Assembly (NCBI RefSeq): GCF_008710095.1
Contig: NZ_VYKJ01000001.1
Coordinates: 1 to 64,000 of the forward strand
DNA from: Affinibrenneria salicis
GTDB taxonomy: Bacteria; Pseudomonadota; Gammaproteobacteria; Enterobacterales; Enterobacteriaceae
Direction of reading: 5' to 3'
DNA length: 64,000 nucleotides
Shown here: positions 9,030-19,227 of the stretch, in pieces
How the letters are laid out: the number at the start of each line of letters is the position of its first letter
Position numbering within the stretch: the stretch's first letter is position 1
Notes under the pieces: generated by a model
The model's input: only the letters and a program-made list of their open reading frames with translations
What the model was told of the DNA's origin: nothing
Database searches by the model: none
Position numbers and translations under genes: made by a program

Positions 9030-9842
9030 CTACTCGCCCTGCGACAGCCGGATCGATTTATGCGTACTGGCCCGCACCGCCTGCATAACCGCCGCGCGAA
9101 ATCCCTTATCCTCCAGCACGCCGACGCCTTCGATAGTGGTGCCGCCGGGCGAGCAGACATTGTCCTTCAGTTCCCCCGGATGCAGCCCCGTTTCCAGCAC
9201 CATTTTAGCCGAGCCCAACACCGTCTGCGCCGCGAACTGATAGGCCTGTTTGCGCGGCAGGCCGCCGGCCACCGCCGCATCGGCCATCGCTTCGATCAGC
9301 ATAAACACAAAGGCCGGCGCCGAGCCGCTCACGCCGGTAACGGCATGAATCTGGTACTCCGGCACGCGCTCGTAGCGGCCGATGCTGCTAAACAGGCGGG
9401 CCACCTGAGAAAATTCGTCCGGCGTGACGTGCTGATTGGGCGTCAGCGAACAGATCGCCTCCCGCACCAGCGCCGGCGTATTCGGCATCACGCGCACCAC
9501 TTTTTTATCCGGCCCCACCACCGCGCTGATAGCGTCGAGCGTAATGCCCGCCGCAATAGAGATCAGTATCTGCCGCGGTTTGAGCACCCCGGCGATCTCG
9601 CCCAGCGATGTGCGGATCACGTCCGGCTTAACCGCCAGAAAAATGATATCGCACTGCTGCGCCAGCTGCGCCGAGCCGTCGGCGGTCAGAACGCCATGCT
9701 GACGCGCCAGCTCGTCGGTGATTTCCGTGCGAATGTCATAGCCGACAATCTGCCGCGCCTTTACTATCTGGCTGGAAAGCAGGCCCAGCAGTATCGCTTT
9801 GCCCATATTGCCGCAGCCAATAAAACCTATTTTGTTGGTCAT
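9030..9842 (-). CDS. proC: Pyrroline-5-carboxylate reductase family protein
   Basis: A 270-aa ProC-family enzyme, expected to reduce pyrroline-5-carboxylate to proline with NAD(P)H. The Rossmann motif IGFIGCGNMGKAIL is at the N-terminus, followed by FLAVKPDVI, SIAAGITL and VMPNTPALV. The C-terminal dimerisation domain has the ProC signature around VCSPGGTTIEGVGVLEDKGFRAAVMQA. I chose MTNKIGF at 9842. In E. coli proC lies elsewhere, next to yaiI and aroL, so this copy may be either the sole proC or a paralogue grouped with the VOC gene upstream. It is 127 bases past the VOC gene, read in the same direction. Confidence 0.85.
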   Translation of the reverse strand: MTNKIGFIGCGNMGKAILLGLLSSQIVKARQIVGYDIRTEITDELARQHGVLTADGSAQLAQQCDIIFLAVKPDVIRTSLGEIAGVLKPRQILISIAAGITLDAISAVVGPDKKVVRVMPNTPALVREAICSLTPNQHVTPDEFSQVARLFSSIGRYERVPEYQIHAVTGVSGSAPAFVFMLIEAMADAAVAGGLPRKQAYQFAAQTVLGSAKMVLETGLHPGELKDNVCSPGGTTIEGVGVLEDKGFRAAVMQAVRASTHKSIRLSQGE

Positions 9843-9969
9843 AAACCGTCCCGAATCCACACCACGATAACCGCAATAAATCCGTCCCCGCACTGGCCGC
9901 CGCACCGCATTCCCCGGATTACCCCGCCGGGGAGACGTTCATCAGCCGCCGGCAGCCGCAAGGCGAACA

Positions 9970-10737
9970 TCAGACAAACTGGTATTCCCCGTCGCCAATC
10001 CGCAGGCTGGAACCCGCCAGCTCAGGATGGTCGGTGCGCAGCTGGATGGCCGACAGCCGGTTCAGCGAACCATGCCGGAAGATAAACCGCTGTCCTTCTT
10101 CGCCGATAAGCAGGCGAGCGGGATCCTGCGGATCGCGCGCCAGACCGAACAGCTGCTGCCAGTGCGCCGCCACCGCCTGCGGCTGTTCAACGTCGAACAA
10201 CGCCGCGGCCATGGTGACCGCGCCGGCCGGATGAGGACGGTCAAGACCGCGCTGCCGCAGCAGTTTCAGACGCTCTTCGTCAGGATTGCCCCACTGGATA
10301 ATGAATGGATAAGCCACGCCCTGGTAGCTGCCGTCAATGGTGAAAATGCGCCACTCGATTAAGTTGCCCTGCGCGTCATGACGCTTGCCGTCAAGAATCG
10401 GCGAAAGCGACAGACCCTGACGCGCCAGCGTCGCGTGGGTCGCATCGATATCGGCGCTGCGCAGCGCCACCCGATTGAGCACCTGATGCGCCGGCAGCAG
10501 TTTGAGCGCATCGCGCGACAGTAGAAATGAATCCTGCACCTCGGCCAGTTTATCCGCATCGTAAATGCTGAGAAACTCAATATAGGTCAGGCCAAAGTAG
10601 CTCAGCGCATTATGCGTGCCCCAGTCCGGATGCACTCCGCCGCGCACCGCCAGCAGTTGATGGCCGGTAAACGCCGTAATGGCCTCGTCCGGGTTATTTA
10701 CATAATGCACCGCATGATCCCACAATAAATTTGCCAT
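9970..10737 (-). CDS. VOC-family (glyoxalase-like) protein
   Basis: A 255-residue cytosolic protein of the vicinal-oxygen-chelate superfamily, of the glyoxalase-like domain type. The start ANLLWDHAVHYVNNPDEA is typical: the His after WD is a usual metal ligand, followed by GGVHPDWGTHNALSYFGLTYIEFLSIYD with another His/Glu pair. Two repeated beta-alpha-beta modules are suggested by a second weaker half from about residue 170. AGGAACAG precedes the ATG. The substrate is not known; related proteins are annotated only as glyoxalase or dioxygenase superfamily. It lies upstream of the ProC-family gene and diverges from the peptide ABC operon. Confidence 0.75.
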   Translation of the reverse strand: MANLLWDHAVHYVNNPDEAITAFTGHQLLAVRGGVHPDWGTHNALSYFGLTYIEFLSIYDADKLAEVQDSFLLSRDALKLLPAHQVLNRVALRSADIDATHATLARQGLSLSPILDGKRHDAQGNLIEWRIFTIDGSYQGVAYPFIIQWGNPDEERLKLLRQRGLDRPHPAGAVTMAAALFDVEQPQAVAAHWQQLFGLARDPQDPARLLIGEEGQRFIFRHGSLNRLSAIQLRTDHPELAGSSLRIGDGEYQFV

Positions 10738-10944
10738 ATCTGTTCCTGTGTTTGATTTAATTCGTTTTTATGTCCGCCATAATATGCCATACGGCGGCTG
10801 CGTGGCCGCGCCCGATTATCCAGCCCCTTCCCGGCCGTTCCCTGAAGGCGACGCTGCTGGCTATCGTCGCCAGTCGGATTTTCGCCCGCCCCCGTCAGGG
10901 TATCGGCTCGTTCGCCTGCCGCTTTGCCGCCCCGGTTTATTCAG

Positions 10945-11216
10945 GATATATCCCTTCCTGCTTCAGGCTGCAGGTGGGTTGGTTTGGTTATTCGCGCCCT
11001 TCATCGGGTTCGCCCTTGCAGAGCCGCCGCCAGCGGCGCTCAACCCCTGTAGAAAAATTTGTATTTAACATCAATCAGTTAATACTGAAGACGTCGGGGG
11101 TTAATGAGCGACATTCCGCCTCTCATCGAAGCTCAGCCATTGGCTAAACCAATTCGTCGCCGACGAATTGGTCGCGGCGTCACCGTCTGCCTGCCACTTG
11201 AATTAGGTTGGGTATC
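10945..11216. repeat. Dispersed ATACCC-type repeat, long form (copy A)
   Basis: This 272-base element lies in the 690-base gap between the VOC gene and the ABC operon. It begins with a TATATCCC end and CTTCAGGCTGCAGGTG and finishes near CTGCCACTTGAATTAGGTTGGGTAT. It is clearly related along its length to the element at 54499-54773 and at its ends to those at 25099, 31871 and 23386. The inner segment carries an AATTCGTCGCCGACGAATT palindrome also seen, with changes, in the other long copy. No gene is seen in the rest of the gap. Confidence 0.75.
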
Positions 11217-11427
11217 GCGCGATCCATCCCAGCATTAGAAATTCAATTACCCCGATTTCTTAATGCTTTTTTTAGCTTAACTTAGCTAAAAAAATCACTA
11301 ATAAAACCCCCTGTTGTATATTCTAATTCGCTGATGTCATAGAACAAATTAACATTTCCATCACGATAATATCTGCCTTTAACTTCGTTGTTGTCCGAAC
11401 CTTTTTCTTTTTTAAACAGGGAACGCT

Positions 11428-13056
11428 ATGAATATCACCCGCAGACGTTTGCTTATTTCCTCCAGCGCGCTGGCCGCCTCGCTGCCGTTTAGTTCATTTC
11501 TGTCGGCGGCGACGACCGCTAAAGGCGGCGGCGCGGCCGGCGCGCCGGTTCAGGGCGGTACGCTGAGCGTCCATATCGCGGCCGAGCAGCGTATCCTCAA
11601 CCCGGCGCTGCGCGCCTCCACCGGCGTCTATATCGTCACCAGTAAAATCATTGAGTCGCTGGTGGATCTGGACGCGCAGGGAAATATCGTTCCACAGCTG
11701 GCCACCGAATGGCACACCACGCCGGACGGTAAAACCATTACATTCAAACTGCGCGAACAGGTGAAATGGCACGACGGTCAGCCGTTTACCGCCAGAGACG
11801 TACAATATAACGCGCTGGAGCTGTGGAAAAAGCAGTTGAATTACAGTACGGCGCTACAGCAGCATCTGGAGAGCGTCGATACGCCGGACGACCATACCGC
11901 CGTGTTCCACTACTCGCGTCCGATGCCCATCGAACTGCTGCTGCGCGCGCTGGCCGATCTGGGCTACGTGGTGCCGCGCCACGTTTATGAAAATAGCAAC
12001 GTGCTGGAAAATCCGGCCAATACCGCGCCCATCGGTACCGGCCCGTTCAAATTCGTTCAGTATGAACGCGGTCAGTACATTATCGCCACCCGCAACCCGG
12101 ACTACTGGCGTAAGGATCAGCCCTATATTGAGCGCATCCTGTGGCGCATCATCACCGATAAATCCGCCGCCACCGCGGCGCTGGAAACCGGCCAGTTGCA
12201 GCTCAGCGCTTACTCGCAGATCTCGCTGGCCGATCTGGATCGGCTGAAAAACCACCCCGATTTCGAGGTCACGTCAAAAGGCTCGGAAGCCAACGTGTTT
12301 AATAACACGCTGGAGTTCAACTTCCGCCGTAAAGAGATTGCCGACGTGCGCGTCAGGCGTGCGATCGCGCACGCCATCGATATTCCATTCTTTATTGAAA
12401 ACTTTCTCTACGGCCAGGGTAAACCGGCAACCGGCATCATCCCGTCGATCTCCAGCAAATTCTACCCGGCCGACAGTAAGCAGCCCTACCCGTTCGACCG
12501 GCAGAAAGCGGAAGCCCTGCTGGACGAGGCCGGCTACCGCCGCGCGTCCAACGGCCAGCGCTTTAAGCTGAAGCTGGTGCCGATCACCAACGGCGAGGAC
12601 GTCACGCTGTTCGCCACCTTTATTCAGCAATCGCTGGCGGAGATCGGCATCGGGGTTGAGATCACCAACTACGATTACGCCGGCTCGCTGTCCGCCGTCT
12701 ACAAAGAACACAATTTCGATATCGCCACCGGCTGGCACCAATACCGCGGCGATCCGGCGGTGTCGACCACCGTCTGGCTGCGTTCCGGCAGTCCGGCCGG
12801 CGCGCCCTGGACCAATCAGTACGGCTGGCAGTCCGATACCATCGATAAACTGATCGACGACGCGGCGTCGGAAATCGATCCGCAAAAACGCCGGGCGCTG
12901 TACGCCCAACTGGTGCAGGAAGCCAACGAGCAATTCCCGGTCTGGTTCGCGATTGAGCGTCAGTTCTACAGCGTGGTGAACAAAAAACTGAAAAACGCGC
13001 TCAACAACGCCCGCTGGCCGTCCAGCAGCTGGCACGACGCCTGGCTGGAGGGCTAA
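11428..13056 (+). CDS. Peptide/nickel-type ABC transporter substrate-binding protein (Tat-exported)
   Basis: A 542-aa periplasmic solute-binding protein of family 5 (SBP_bac_5). The N-terminus NITRRRLLISSSALAASLPF is a twin-arginine signal with a hydrophobic stretch and likely cleavage after LSAA, so export should go through Tat. The mature part has GGTLSVHIAAEQRILNPAL, the family signature near LATEWHTTPDGKTITFKLREQVKWHDGQPFTARDV, and the C-terminal WFAIERQFYSV segment. AGGGAAC precedes the ATG. It leads a four-gene operon with two permeases and a fused ATPase. The substrate could be a peptide or another small molecule; the sequence does not say which. Confidence 0.92.
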   Translation: MNITRRRLLISSSALAASLPFSSFLSAATTAKGGGAAGAPVQGGTLSVHIAAEQRILNPALRASTGVYIVTSKIIESLVDLDAQGNIVPQLATEWHTTPDGKTITFKLREQVKWHDGQPFTARDVQYNALELWKKQLNYSTALQQHLESVDTPDDHTAVFHYSRPMPIELLLRALADLGYVVPRHVYENSNVLENPANTAPIGTGPFKFVQYERGQYIIATRNPDYWRKDQPYIERILWRIITDKSAATAALETGQLQLSAYSQISLADLDRLKNHPDFEVTSKGSEANVFNNTLEFNFRRKEIADVRVRRAIAHAIDIPFFIENFLYGQGKPATGIIPSISSKFYPADSKQPYPFDRQKAEALLDEAGYRRASNGQRFKLKLVPITNGEDVTLFATFIQQSLAEIGIGVEITNYDYAGSLSAVYKEHNFDIATGWHQYRGDPAVSTTVWLRSGSPAGAPWTNQYGWQSDTIDKLIDDAASEIDPQKRRALYAQLVQEANEQFPVWFAIERQFYSVVNKKLKNALNNARWPSSSWHDAWLEG

Positions 13057-13061
13057 GCGCC

Positions 13062-14039
13062 ATGAGATTGCTGGTGCTCAGCGCACGGCGTCTGGCCGCG
13101 GCCGTTCCGGCGCTGCTGATTATTCTGGTCGGGCTCTTTTTGCTGTTGCAGTTCGCACCGGGCGATACCGTCGATGCGCTGGTGGCGCAGATGGGCGGCG
13201 GCGACCCGACCATGATCGAAGAACTGCGCCGCTACTATGCGCTCGATCAGTCCACGGCCGTACGGCTGGGCGACTACCTGTGGCGCCTGGTCCATCTCGA
13301 TCTGGGCCAGTCCGCCATTTACGGCAAACCGGTGGCGGAGGTGATCCTGGAGCGCCTGCCGGTCACGCTGTTGCTGATGGGCTCCTCGCTGGCGCTGGCC
13401 GTCGCGGCGGGTATGGCGCTGGGGATCATCGCCGCGCGCCGGGTTAACCGCTGGCCGGATACGTTGATTTCGCTGCTCGGGCTGATTTTTTATTCCACGC
13501 CGTCCTTCTGGTTCGGTCTGATGGGGATCTTTCTGTTTTCCATCTATCTAGACTGGCTGCCCTCCGGCGGGTTCGAGACCCTCGCCAGCGGCCTGAGCGG
13601 CTGGGCGCGCTGGCTGGATATCGCCCATCATCTGGTGCTGCCGACCCTGACGCTGACGCTGATCTTTCTCGCCATTTATTTACGCATCATGCGCGCTTCG
13701 ATGCTTGAAGTGGCCACGCTCGATTTTGTGCGCACCGCGCGGGCCAAAGGGCTGGGCGAAACCCGCATCGTGGTGCGGCATATCCTGCGCAATGCGCTGC
13801 TGCCGCTGGTGACGCTGATTGGCCTGCAGGCCGGCACCATGCTGGGCGGCTCGGTGGTGGTGGAAAGCGTATTCGCCCTGCCGGGTCTGGGCCGCCTTGC
13901 CTATGAATCCGTGATGCAGCGCGATCTCAATACGCTGCTCGGCGTGGTGTTCGTCTCCGCCCTGCTGGTTATTGCGATTAACTTTCTGGTCGACCTGCTG
14001 TACGCAAGGCTGGACCCGCGCATTTCAGGTGAACAGTAA
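13062..14039 (+). CDS. ABC transporter permease, DppB/OppB type
   Basis: A 325-aa inner-membrane permease with about six transmembrane helices. The first is LAAAVPALLIILVGLFLLLQFAPGD, with the typical OppB/DppB-type N-terminal proline-glycine-aspartate motif. The EAA loop that contacts the ATPase is visible at DFVRTARAKGLGETRIVVRHILRNALLPLVT. It starts five bases after the binding-protein gene, and its stop overlaps the next gene by one base (TAATG), so the two permeases are translationally coupled. Confidence 0.93.
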   Translation: MRLLVLSARRLAAAVPALLIILVGLFLLLQFAPGDTVDALVAQMGGGDPTMIEELRRYYALDQSTAVRLGDYLWRLVHLDLGQSAIYGKPVAEVILERLPVTLLLMGSSLALAVAAGMALGIIAARRVNRWPDTLISLLGLIFYSTPSFWFGLMGIFLFSIYLDWLPSGGFETLASGLSGWARWLDIAHHLVLPTLTLTLIFLAIYLRIMRASMLEVATLDFVRTARAKGLGETRIVVRHILRNALLPLVTLIGLQAGTMLGGSVVVESVFALPGLGRLAYESVMQRDLNTLLGVVFVSALLVIAINFLVDLLYARLDPRISGEQ

Positions 14040-14872
14040 TGAGACAGTTTTTAACGCGTTACGCACGCAGTCCGACCGCGCTATTCGGTCTGATTTTGCT
14101 GCTGCTGGCGATCGGCATGGCGCTGACCGCCGATCTGTTTTTTCCCGAGAATCCGCTGCGCCTGGCCGGACGGCCGCTGCAGTGGCCGCTGCAGAATCCC
14201 CGTTTTCTGCTGGGCACCGATCAGACCGGACGCGATATCGCCGCGCAGATTTTTCACGGCGCGCGAATTTCGCTGACCATCGGACTGGTCGCTACGGTGA
14301 TCGCCGTCGCCATCGGCATTGTGGTCGGCGCGCTGGCGGGATTTTACGGCGGAATCATCGACGATATCCTGATGCGGGTGACCGAAGCGTTCCAGATCCT
14401 GCCGAATTTCCTGCTGTTGCTGGTGCTGGTGGCGGTATTCGGTTCAACGCTGCCCACCGTGATTGTCGCGATAGGCATCGTCTCCTGGCCGCCCGCCGCC
14501 CGTCTGACGCGCGCGGAGTTTATGTCGCTGCGCAATCGGGAATTTATCCAGGCCGTGCGCTCGTTGGGCATGCGCGATATGCCGATCGTGTTTCGTGAGA
14601 TCCTGCCCAATGCGCTGCCGCCGATCGTGGTCTACGCCAGCGTGATTATGGCGATCGCCATCCTGCTGGAAAGCGCGCTGGCGTTTCTCAATCTTTCCGA
14701 TCCCAATGTGCCGTCATGGGGCAATCTGATTGGCGCCGGGCGCAGCGTACTGCGCCAGGAGTGGTACGTATCGGCCATTCCGGGCCTCGCCATTTTACTT
14801 ACCGTGTTATCCGTCTCTCTGGTCGGCCAGGGACTGAACGATGCGCTCAACCCGAGGCTGAAAAACCGATGA
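14039..14872 (+). CDS. ABC transporter permease, DppC/OppC type
   Basis: A 277-aa partner permease. The N-terminal helix ALFGLILLLLAIGMALTADLFFP is followed by the GTDQTGRDIAAQIFHGARISL motif typical of DppC/OppC proteins. The EAA loop is REFIQAVRSLGMRDMPIVFREILPNALPPIVVY. The C-terminus ends in the family pattern LVGQGLNDALNPRLK. It overlaps the preceding permease by one base and the following ATPase gene by four (ATGA). Confidence 0.93.
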   Translation: MRQFLTRYARSPTALFGLILLLLAIGMALTADLFFPENPLRLAGRPLQWPLQNPRFLLGTDQTGRDIAAQIFHGARISLTIGLVATVIAVAIGIVVGALAGFYGGIIDDILMRVTEAFQILPNFLLLLVLVAVFGSTLPTVIVAIGIVSWPPAARLTRAEFMSLRNREFIQAVRSLGMRDMPIVFREILPNALPPIVVYASVIMAIAILLESALAFLNLSDPNVPSWGNLIGAGRSVLRQEWYVSAIPGLAILLTVLSVSLVGQGLNDALNPRLKNR

Positions 14873-16485
14873 ATCCGCTGTTATCGATCAACAATCTGAG
14901 CGTCGCCCTGCCGGAGGACGCCGATCGCCCGTGGGCGTTGCGCCACGTCTCGCTCGAGCTGTTCCCGAACGAGATCCTGTGCGTGGTGGGAGAAAGCGGT
15001 TCGGGCAAATCGATGACCGCCAGCGCCATTATGGGGCTGCTGCCCGAACGGGTGCGGCCGAAGGAAGGCAGTATCGCGTTTGACGGACGCGATCTGCTGT
15101 CGCTGGACGAGAACGAACTGCGCCAGATACGCGGGGCGCGCATCGGCATGATTTTTCAGGAGCCGATGACCGCGCTCAATCCGCTGCATACCGTCGGCGA
15201 TCAGGTGGCGGAAATGTTTTACACCCACCGACCGGAACTGTCGCGGCGCGACGTCATGGCCCGGGTGCAACGGCTGCTGGCCGACGTCCAGATACCGGAA
15301 CCGCAGGCGACCGCCCGCGCCTACCCGCACCAGCTTTCCGGCGGCCAGCGCCAGCGCGTGATGATCGCGATGGCGCTGGCGCTGGAGCCTTTGGTGCTGA
15401 TCGCCGACGAGCCGACCACCGCGCTGGACGTCACCACCCAGGCCCAGATCCTGCAGCTGATCCGCCAGCTGCAGCAGCGACGCGGCACATCGGTGCTGTT
15501 TATCACCCACGATTTCGGCGTGGTGGCGGAAATCGCCGATCGGGTGGCGGTGATGCAGCACGGCCAGTTGGTGGAACAGGGACCGGCCAGCCGCGTGCTC
15601 TACAGCCCGCTGCACGAGTATACCCGCTCGCTGATTGCCGCCGTACCGTCGCTGCATCCGGCGGTGGCGCGCACGGCGGAGAATAACGCGCCGATCCTGA
15701 CGCTAAAACACCTCAATAAGACCTTTCGCCAGTCCGGCTGGCTTAACCGGCACCGACGCGTAACCCCGGCCGTGCAGGACGTCAGTCTGGAACTGCCGCA
15801 GGGCAGCACGCTGGGCATCGTGGGCGAGAGCGGTTCGGGCAAGTCGACGCTCGCACGCTGTATCGTCCGATTATATCGGCCGGACAGCGGCGAAATCCTG
15901 TTTTCCGGCCGCGATCTGACCCGGCTGAAACCGCAGGAGCTGAGGGAACAAAGCCGCTATATCCAGATGGTGTTTCAGGATCCCTTCGCCTCGCTGAATC
16001 CGCGCCAGAAGGTGGGGGAAATCGTCGCCAAAGGGCTGCTGGTCCACGGCACGCCGCGTGCGGAGGCGCTGGAAAAAGTGAAAGCGATCTTCGCGCTGGT
16101 CGGGCTGGACGCCGGCGCCATCCAGCGTTATCCGCACGAGTTTTCCGGCGGCCAGCGCCAGCGCATCGGCCTGGCGCGGGCGCTGGCGATGGAGCCGCAC
16201 ATTCTGGTCGCCGACGAACCGGTATCGGCGCTGGACGTCTCGGTGCAGGCGCAGGTGCTGGCGCTGCTGGCCGATCTGCGCGCGCGGCTCGGGCTGTCGT
16301 TGATCTTTATCACCCACGATCTGCGCGTCGCCGCGCAAATTTGCGATCGCATTATCGTCATGCAGGGCGGACGCATCGTCGAGCAGGGATTGACCCGCGA
16401 GGTGTTCCGCCATCCGCAGCATGACTATACCCGCCAGTTGCTCAGCGCCATCCCCGGCCGAGAATGGCAGTCCCCCGCGGCCTGA
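14869..16485 (+). CDS. ABC transporter fused ATP-binding protein (two nucleotide-binding domains)
   Basis: A 538-aa protein with two complete ABC ATPase halves, equivalent to fused DppD-DppF. Half one has Walker A GESGSGKS, signature LSGGQRQRV and Walker [13 protein letters not shown]. Half two has [29 protein letters not shown] and [12 protein letters not shown]. Each half ends with the oligopeptide-type C-terminal extension ([25 protein letters not shown]). The ATG at 14869 overlaps the permease stop; the open frame upstream is not used. It energises the import system led by the Tat-type binding protein. Confidence 0.93.
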   Translation: MNPLLSINNLSVALPEDADRPWALRHVSLELFPNEILCVVGESGSGKSMTASAIMGLLPERVRPKEGSIAFDGRDLLSLDENELRQIRGARIGMIFQEPMTALNPLHTVGDQVAEMFYTHRPELSRRDVMARVQRLLADVQIPEPQATARAYPHQLSGGQRQRVMIAMALALEPLVLIADEPTTALDVTTQAQILQLIRQLQQRRGTSVLFITHDFGVVAEIADRVAVMQHGQLVEQGPASRVLYSPLHEYTRSLIAAVPSLHPAVARTAENNAPILTLKHLNKTFRQSGWLNRHRRVTPAVQDVSLELPQGSTLGIVGESGSGKSTLARCIVRLYRPDSGEILFSGRDLTRLKPQELREQSRYIQMVFQDPFASLNPRQKVGEIVAKGLLVHGTPRAEALEKVKAIFALVGLDAGAIQRYPHEFSGGQRQRIGLARALAMEPHILVADEPVSALDVSVQAQVLALLADLRARLGLSLIFITHDLRVAAQICDRIIVMQGGRIVEQGLTREVFRHPQHDYTRQLLSAIPGREWQSPAA

Positions 16486-16633
16486 GACGCCTGTTTTGCG
16501 TCGCGGCCTGCCCGTCGGCGAACGGAAGTGATATTCTGTACTTATCGCGCCACCCTGCGTGGCGGATATTCACTTCGACCGGCGCGCCTACGCTGCAACG
16601 TGCCAGAAATTTGCCGCAACAGGAGACTTTATA

Positions 16634-18094
16634 GTGTCTGAATTGTCCCAGCTTTCACCACAGCCGCTGTGGGATATTTTCGCCAGGATCTGCGCCATTC
16701 CCCACCCGTCGTTCCATGAGGACGCCTTAGCCAGCCATATCATGGCGTGGGCGGGAGAAAAAAACCTGTATGCCGAACGCGATCGGGCGGGCAATATCCT
16801 GCTACGGAAACCCGCCACCGCCGGACTGGAGCACCTGAAGCCGGTGGTGCTGCAGGCCCATCTCGATATGGTGCCGCAAAAAAACAACGATTCCGAACAC
16901 GACTTCACCCGCGATCCGATTCAGCCGTGGATCGACGGCGAATGGGTTAAAGCGCGAGGCACCACGTTGGGCGCGGATAACGGCATCGGCATGGCTTCCG
17001 CGCTGGCGGTGCTGGCCGATGAGCGCGTCGAACACGGCCCGCTCGAAGTGTTGCTGACCATGACGGAAGAAGCCGGGATGGACGGCGCCTTCGCGCTACA
17101 GCCGGGCTGGCTGCAGGGCGAGATACTGATTAACACCGATTCCGAAGAAGAGGGCGAAGTCTACATGGGGTGCGCCGGCGGTATCGACGTGATCACCTCA
17201 CTGCCGCTGCAGCGCGAGCCGCTGCCCGCCGGCTATCAGGTTTTCAAACTGACGCTGAAAGGCCTGAAGGGCGGTCACTCCGGCGCGGAAATTCATTTGG
17301 GGCTGGGCAACGCCAACAAGTTACTGGCCCGCTTCCTGTTCGCCCAGGCCGACAGTCTGGACCTGCGCCTGATCGATCTGCACGGCGGCACGCTGCGCAA
17401 CGCCATCCCGCGCGAGGCCTTCGCCACGCTGGCGCTGCCGATCGCCAACGCCGGGCAGCTTAAAACGCGCAGCCAGGCGTATCTGGCGGTGCTGAGCAAC
17501 GAGCTGGCCGCGCGGGAAAAAAATCTGGCCTTCACGCTGGAAGAGTTCGGCAGCCAGACGCAACCGCTGACGGCGAGCAGCCGCAACCGCCTGCTGGCGC
17601 TGCTTAACGCCACGCCCAACGGCGTGATTCGGATGAGCGACGAAGTGAAAGGCGTGGTGGAAACCTCGCTGAATCTCGGCGTAGTGACCATGAGCGACAG
17701 CCACGCGGAAGCCATCTGCCTGATCCGCTCGCTGATCGACAGCGGCAAGGAATACGTGGTCGACATGCTGACCGCCGTCGGCCAGTTGGCCGGCGCCGAA
17801 GTCAGGCCCAAAGGCGGTTATCCCGGCTGGCAGCCGGATGCCCATTCACCGATCATGCAGGTGGTGCGGGAAACCTACCAGAAACTGTTCGGCAAAACGC
17901 CGAATATTCAGGTGATCCACGCCGGACTGGAGTGCGGGCTGTTTAAGAAACCCTATCCCGAAATGGATATGGTATCGATCGGGCCGACCATTACCGGGCC
18001 GCATTCACCGGATGAGCAGGTGCATATCGCCAGCGTCGGCCACTACTGGCAGTTGCTGACCGCGCTGCTCAAGGCTATCCCGCCGCGCGCCTGA
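16634..18094 (+). CDS. pepD: Beta-Ala-His dipeptidase (aminoacyl-histidine dipeptidase)
   Basis: PepD (486 aa; E. coli 485) is a cytosolic Zn-dependent M20-family dipeptidase acting on Xaa-His and other dipeptides. The metal-binding motif VVLQAHLDMVPQK, TTLGADNGIGMA and LTMTEEAGMDGA give the conserved His, Asp and Glu residues, and GLECGLFKKPYP with GPTITGPHSPDEQV forms the C-terminal catalytic part. I chose the GTG at 16634 because AGGAGA stands 8 bases upstream and the protein then matches the E. coli start MSELSQLSPQPLW. Confidence 0.96.
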   Translation: MSELSQLSPQPLWDIFARICAIPHPSFHEDALASHIMAWAGEKNLYAERDRAGNILLRKPATAGLEHLKPVVLQAHLDMVPQKNNDSEHDFTRDPIQPWIDGEWVKARGTTLGADNGIGMASALAVLADERVEHGPLEVLLTMTEEAGMDGAFALQPGWLQGEILINTDSEEEGEVYMGCAGGIDVITSLPLQREPLPAGYQVFKLTLKGLKGGHSGAEIHLGLGNANKLLARFLFAQADSLDLRLIDLHGGTLRNAIPREAFATLALPIANAGQLKTRSQAYLAVLSNELAAREKNLAFTLEEFGSQTQPLTASSRNRLLALLNATPNGVIRMSDEVKGVVETSLNLGVVTMSDSHAEAICLIRSLIDSGKEYVVDMLTAVGQLAGAEVRPKGGYPGWQPDAHSPIMQVVRETYQKLFGKTPNIQVIHAGLECGLFKKPYPEMDMVSIGPTITGPHSPDEQVHIASVGHYWQLLTALLKAIPPRA

Positions 18095-18111
18095 TTCCGG
18101 CCGGCGATGAT

Positions 18112-18133
18112 AACGGCGGGGCGCCCCGCCGTT
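18112..18133. terminator. Bidirectional hairpin between pepD and dinB
   Basis: A perfect inverted repeat, AACGGCGGGG joined to CCCCGCCGTT with almost no loop, lies between the convergent pepD and dinB stops. It has no strong T-tract, but its position suits a shared terminator. Confidence 0.5.
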
Positions 18134-18165
18134 GGTATTGGCTTGCCGCCAATGCGCCCCTGCCG

Positions 18166-19227
18166 TTACGGTTCCCAGTTCAGCAGCAACTGCCGCTCAA
18201 TTTGCGGATCCTGCAGCGTAACGTGCAGGCCAACCAGCCGCACGCCGCGAGCTTTACGGCGCTGCTCCCACGTCTGGCGCGCCAGTTGCAGCAGGTCTTG
18301 TTGATTAAGCTCCGGCCAGACGTGCTCTTGGGTGGTCTGCTGAAAATCGTCGAACTTCAGCTTCACCCCCTGACGGGCAATGTGCAAATCCGGCTTAACC
18401 CGCTTTAGCCGCCGTTCAAGCTCCTGATACAGCTGGACAATCAGCGATTCGCATTCGCGCCAGTGATAAATATCCTGCGCCAGCGTCTTTTCCACCCCGA
18501 CCGATTTACGCAGCCGATCGGGCGAAACCTGCCGCTCATCAACGCCGTGGCACCGCTCCCACAGCACGCGGCCGAATTTGCCGAATGTCTTCAGTAAGGC
18601 GGCCAGATCGTAACGCCTTACATCGGCGCAGGTATGTAGCCCTTTTTCCGCCAGCCGCTGTGCCGTCACCTTGCCGACGCCGGGGATCTTCTCCAGCGGC
18701 AGCGCCAGCAGGAAAGCCTCCATCCGCTCCGGCGTAATCACAAACTGCCCGTCCGGTTTATTCTGCTCGGAAGCCACCTTCGCCAGAAATTTTATCGGCG
18801 CCACGCCCGCCGAGGCGGTAAGATTGAGTTCGGCGCTGATCGTCTGGCGTATCTCCTGCGCCATCAATGTAGCTGAACCATTGCAGTGCGCGCTGTCCGT
18901 TACGTCGAGGTAGGCTTCGTCCAGCGAAAGCGGTTCAATCAGCGAGGTATAGCGGGCGAAAATCTGCCGTATTTGCTGCGATGCGGCTTTATAGACCTCC
19001 ATCCGCCCCGGCAGCAGGATCAGATGAGGGCACAAACGCAGCGCGGTGGCGGTGGCCATTGCGCTATGCACGCCGTAACGGCGGGCCGGGTAGTTGGCCG
19101 TGCTGATCACGCCTCGCCTGTCGGCGCTGCCGCCTATCGCCAGCGGAATATCGCGCAAACGCGGATTATCGCGCATCTCAATGGCCGCGTAGAAGCAATC
19201 CATATCAACATGAATGATTTTTCGCAT
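18166..19227 (-). CDS. dinB: DNA polymerase IV
   Basis: DinB (353 aa) is a Y-family translesion polymerase induced by DNA damage. The palm motif HVDMDCFYAAIE supplies the first catalytic Asp, and SLDEAYLDVT supplies the second Asp/Glu pair. The thumb helix-hairpin-helix is near IPGVGKVTAQRLAEKGLHTC, and the little-finger domain follows (RLRKSVGVEKTLAQD). The extreme C-terminus usually holds the beta-clamp-binding peptide; here the chain ends RQLLLNWEP. A LexA-box match lies about 135 bases upstream. Confidence 0.96.
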   Translation of the reverse strand: MRKIIHVDMDCFYAAIEMRDNPRLRDIPLAIGGSADRRGVISTANYPARRYGVHSAMATATALRLCPHLILLPGRMEVYKAASQQIRQIFARYTSLIEPLSLDEAYLDVTDSAHCNGSATLMAQEIRQTISAELNLTASAGVAPIKFLAKVASEQNKPDGQFVITPERMEAFLLALPLEKIPGVGKVTAQRLAEKGLHTCADVRRYDLAALLKTFGKFGRVLWERCHGVDERQVSPDRLRKSVGVEKTLAQDIYHWRECESLIVQLYQELERRLKRVKPDLHIARQGVKLKFDDFQQTTQEHVWPELNQQDLLQLARQTWEQRRKARGVRLVGLHVTLQDPQIERQLLLNWEP

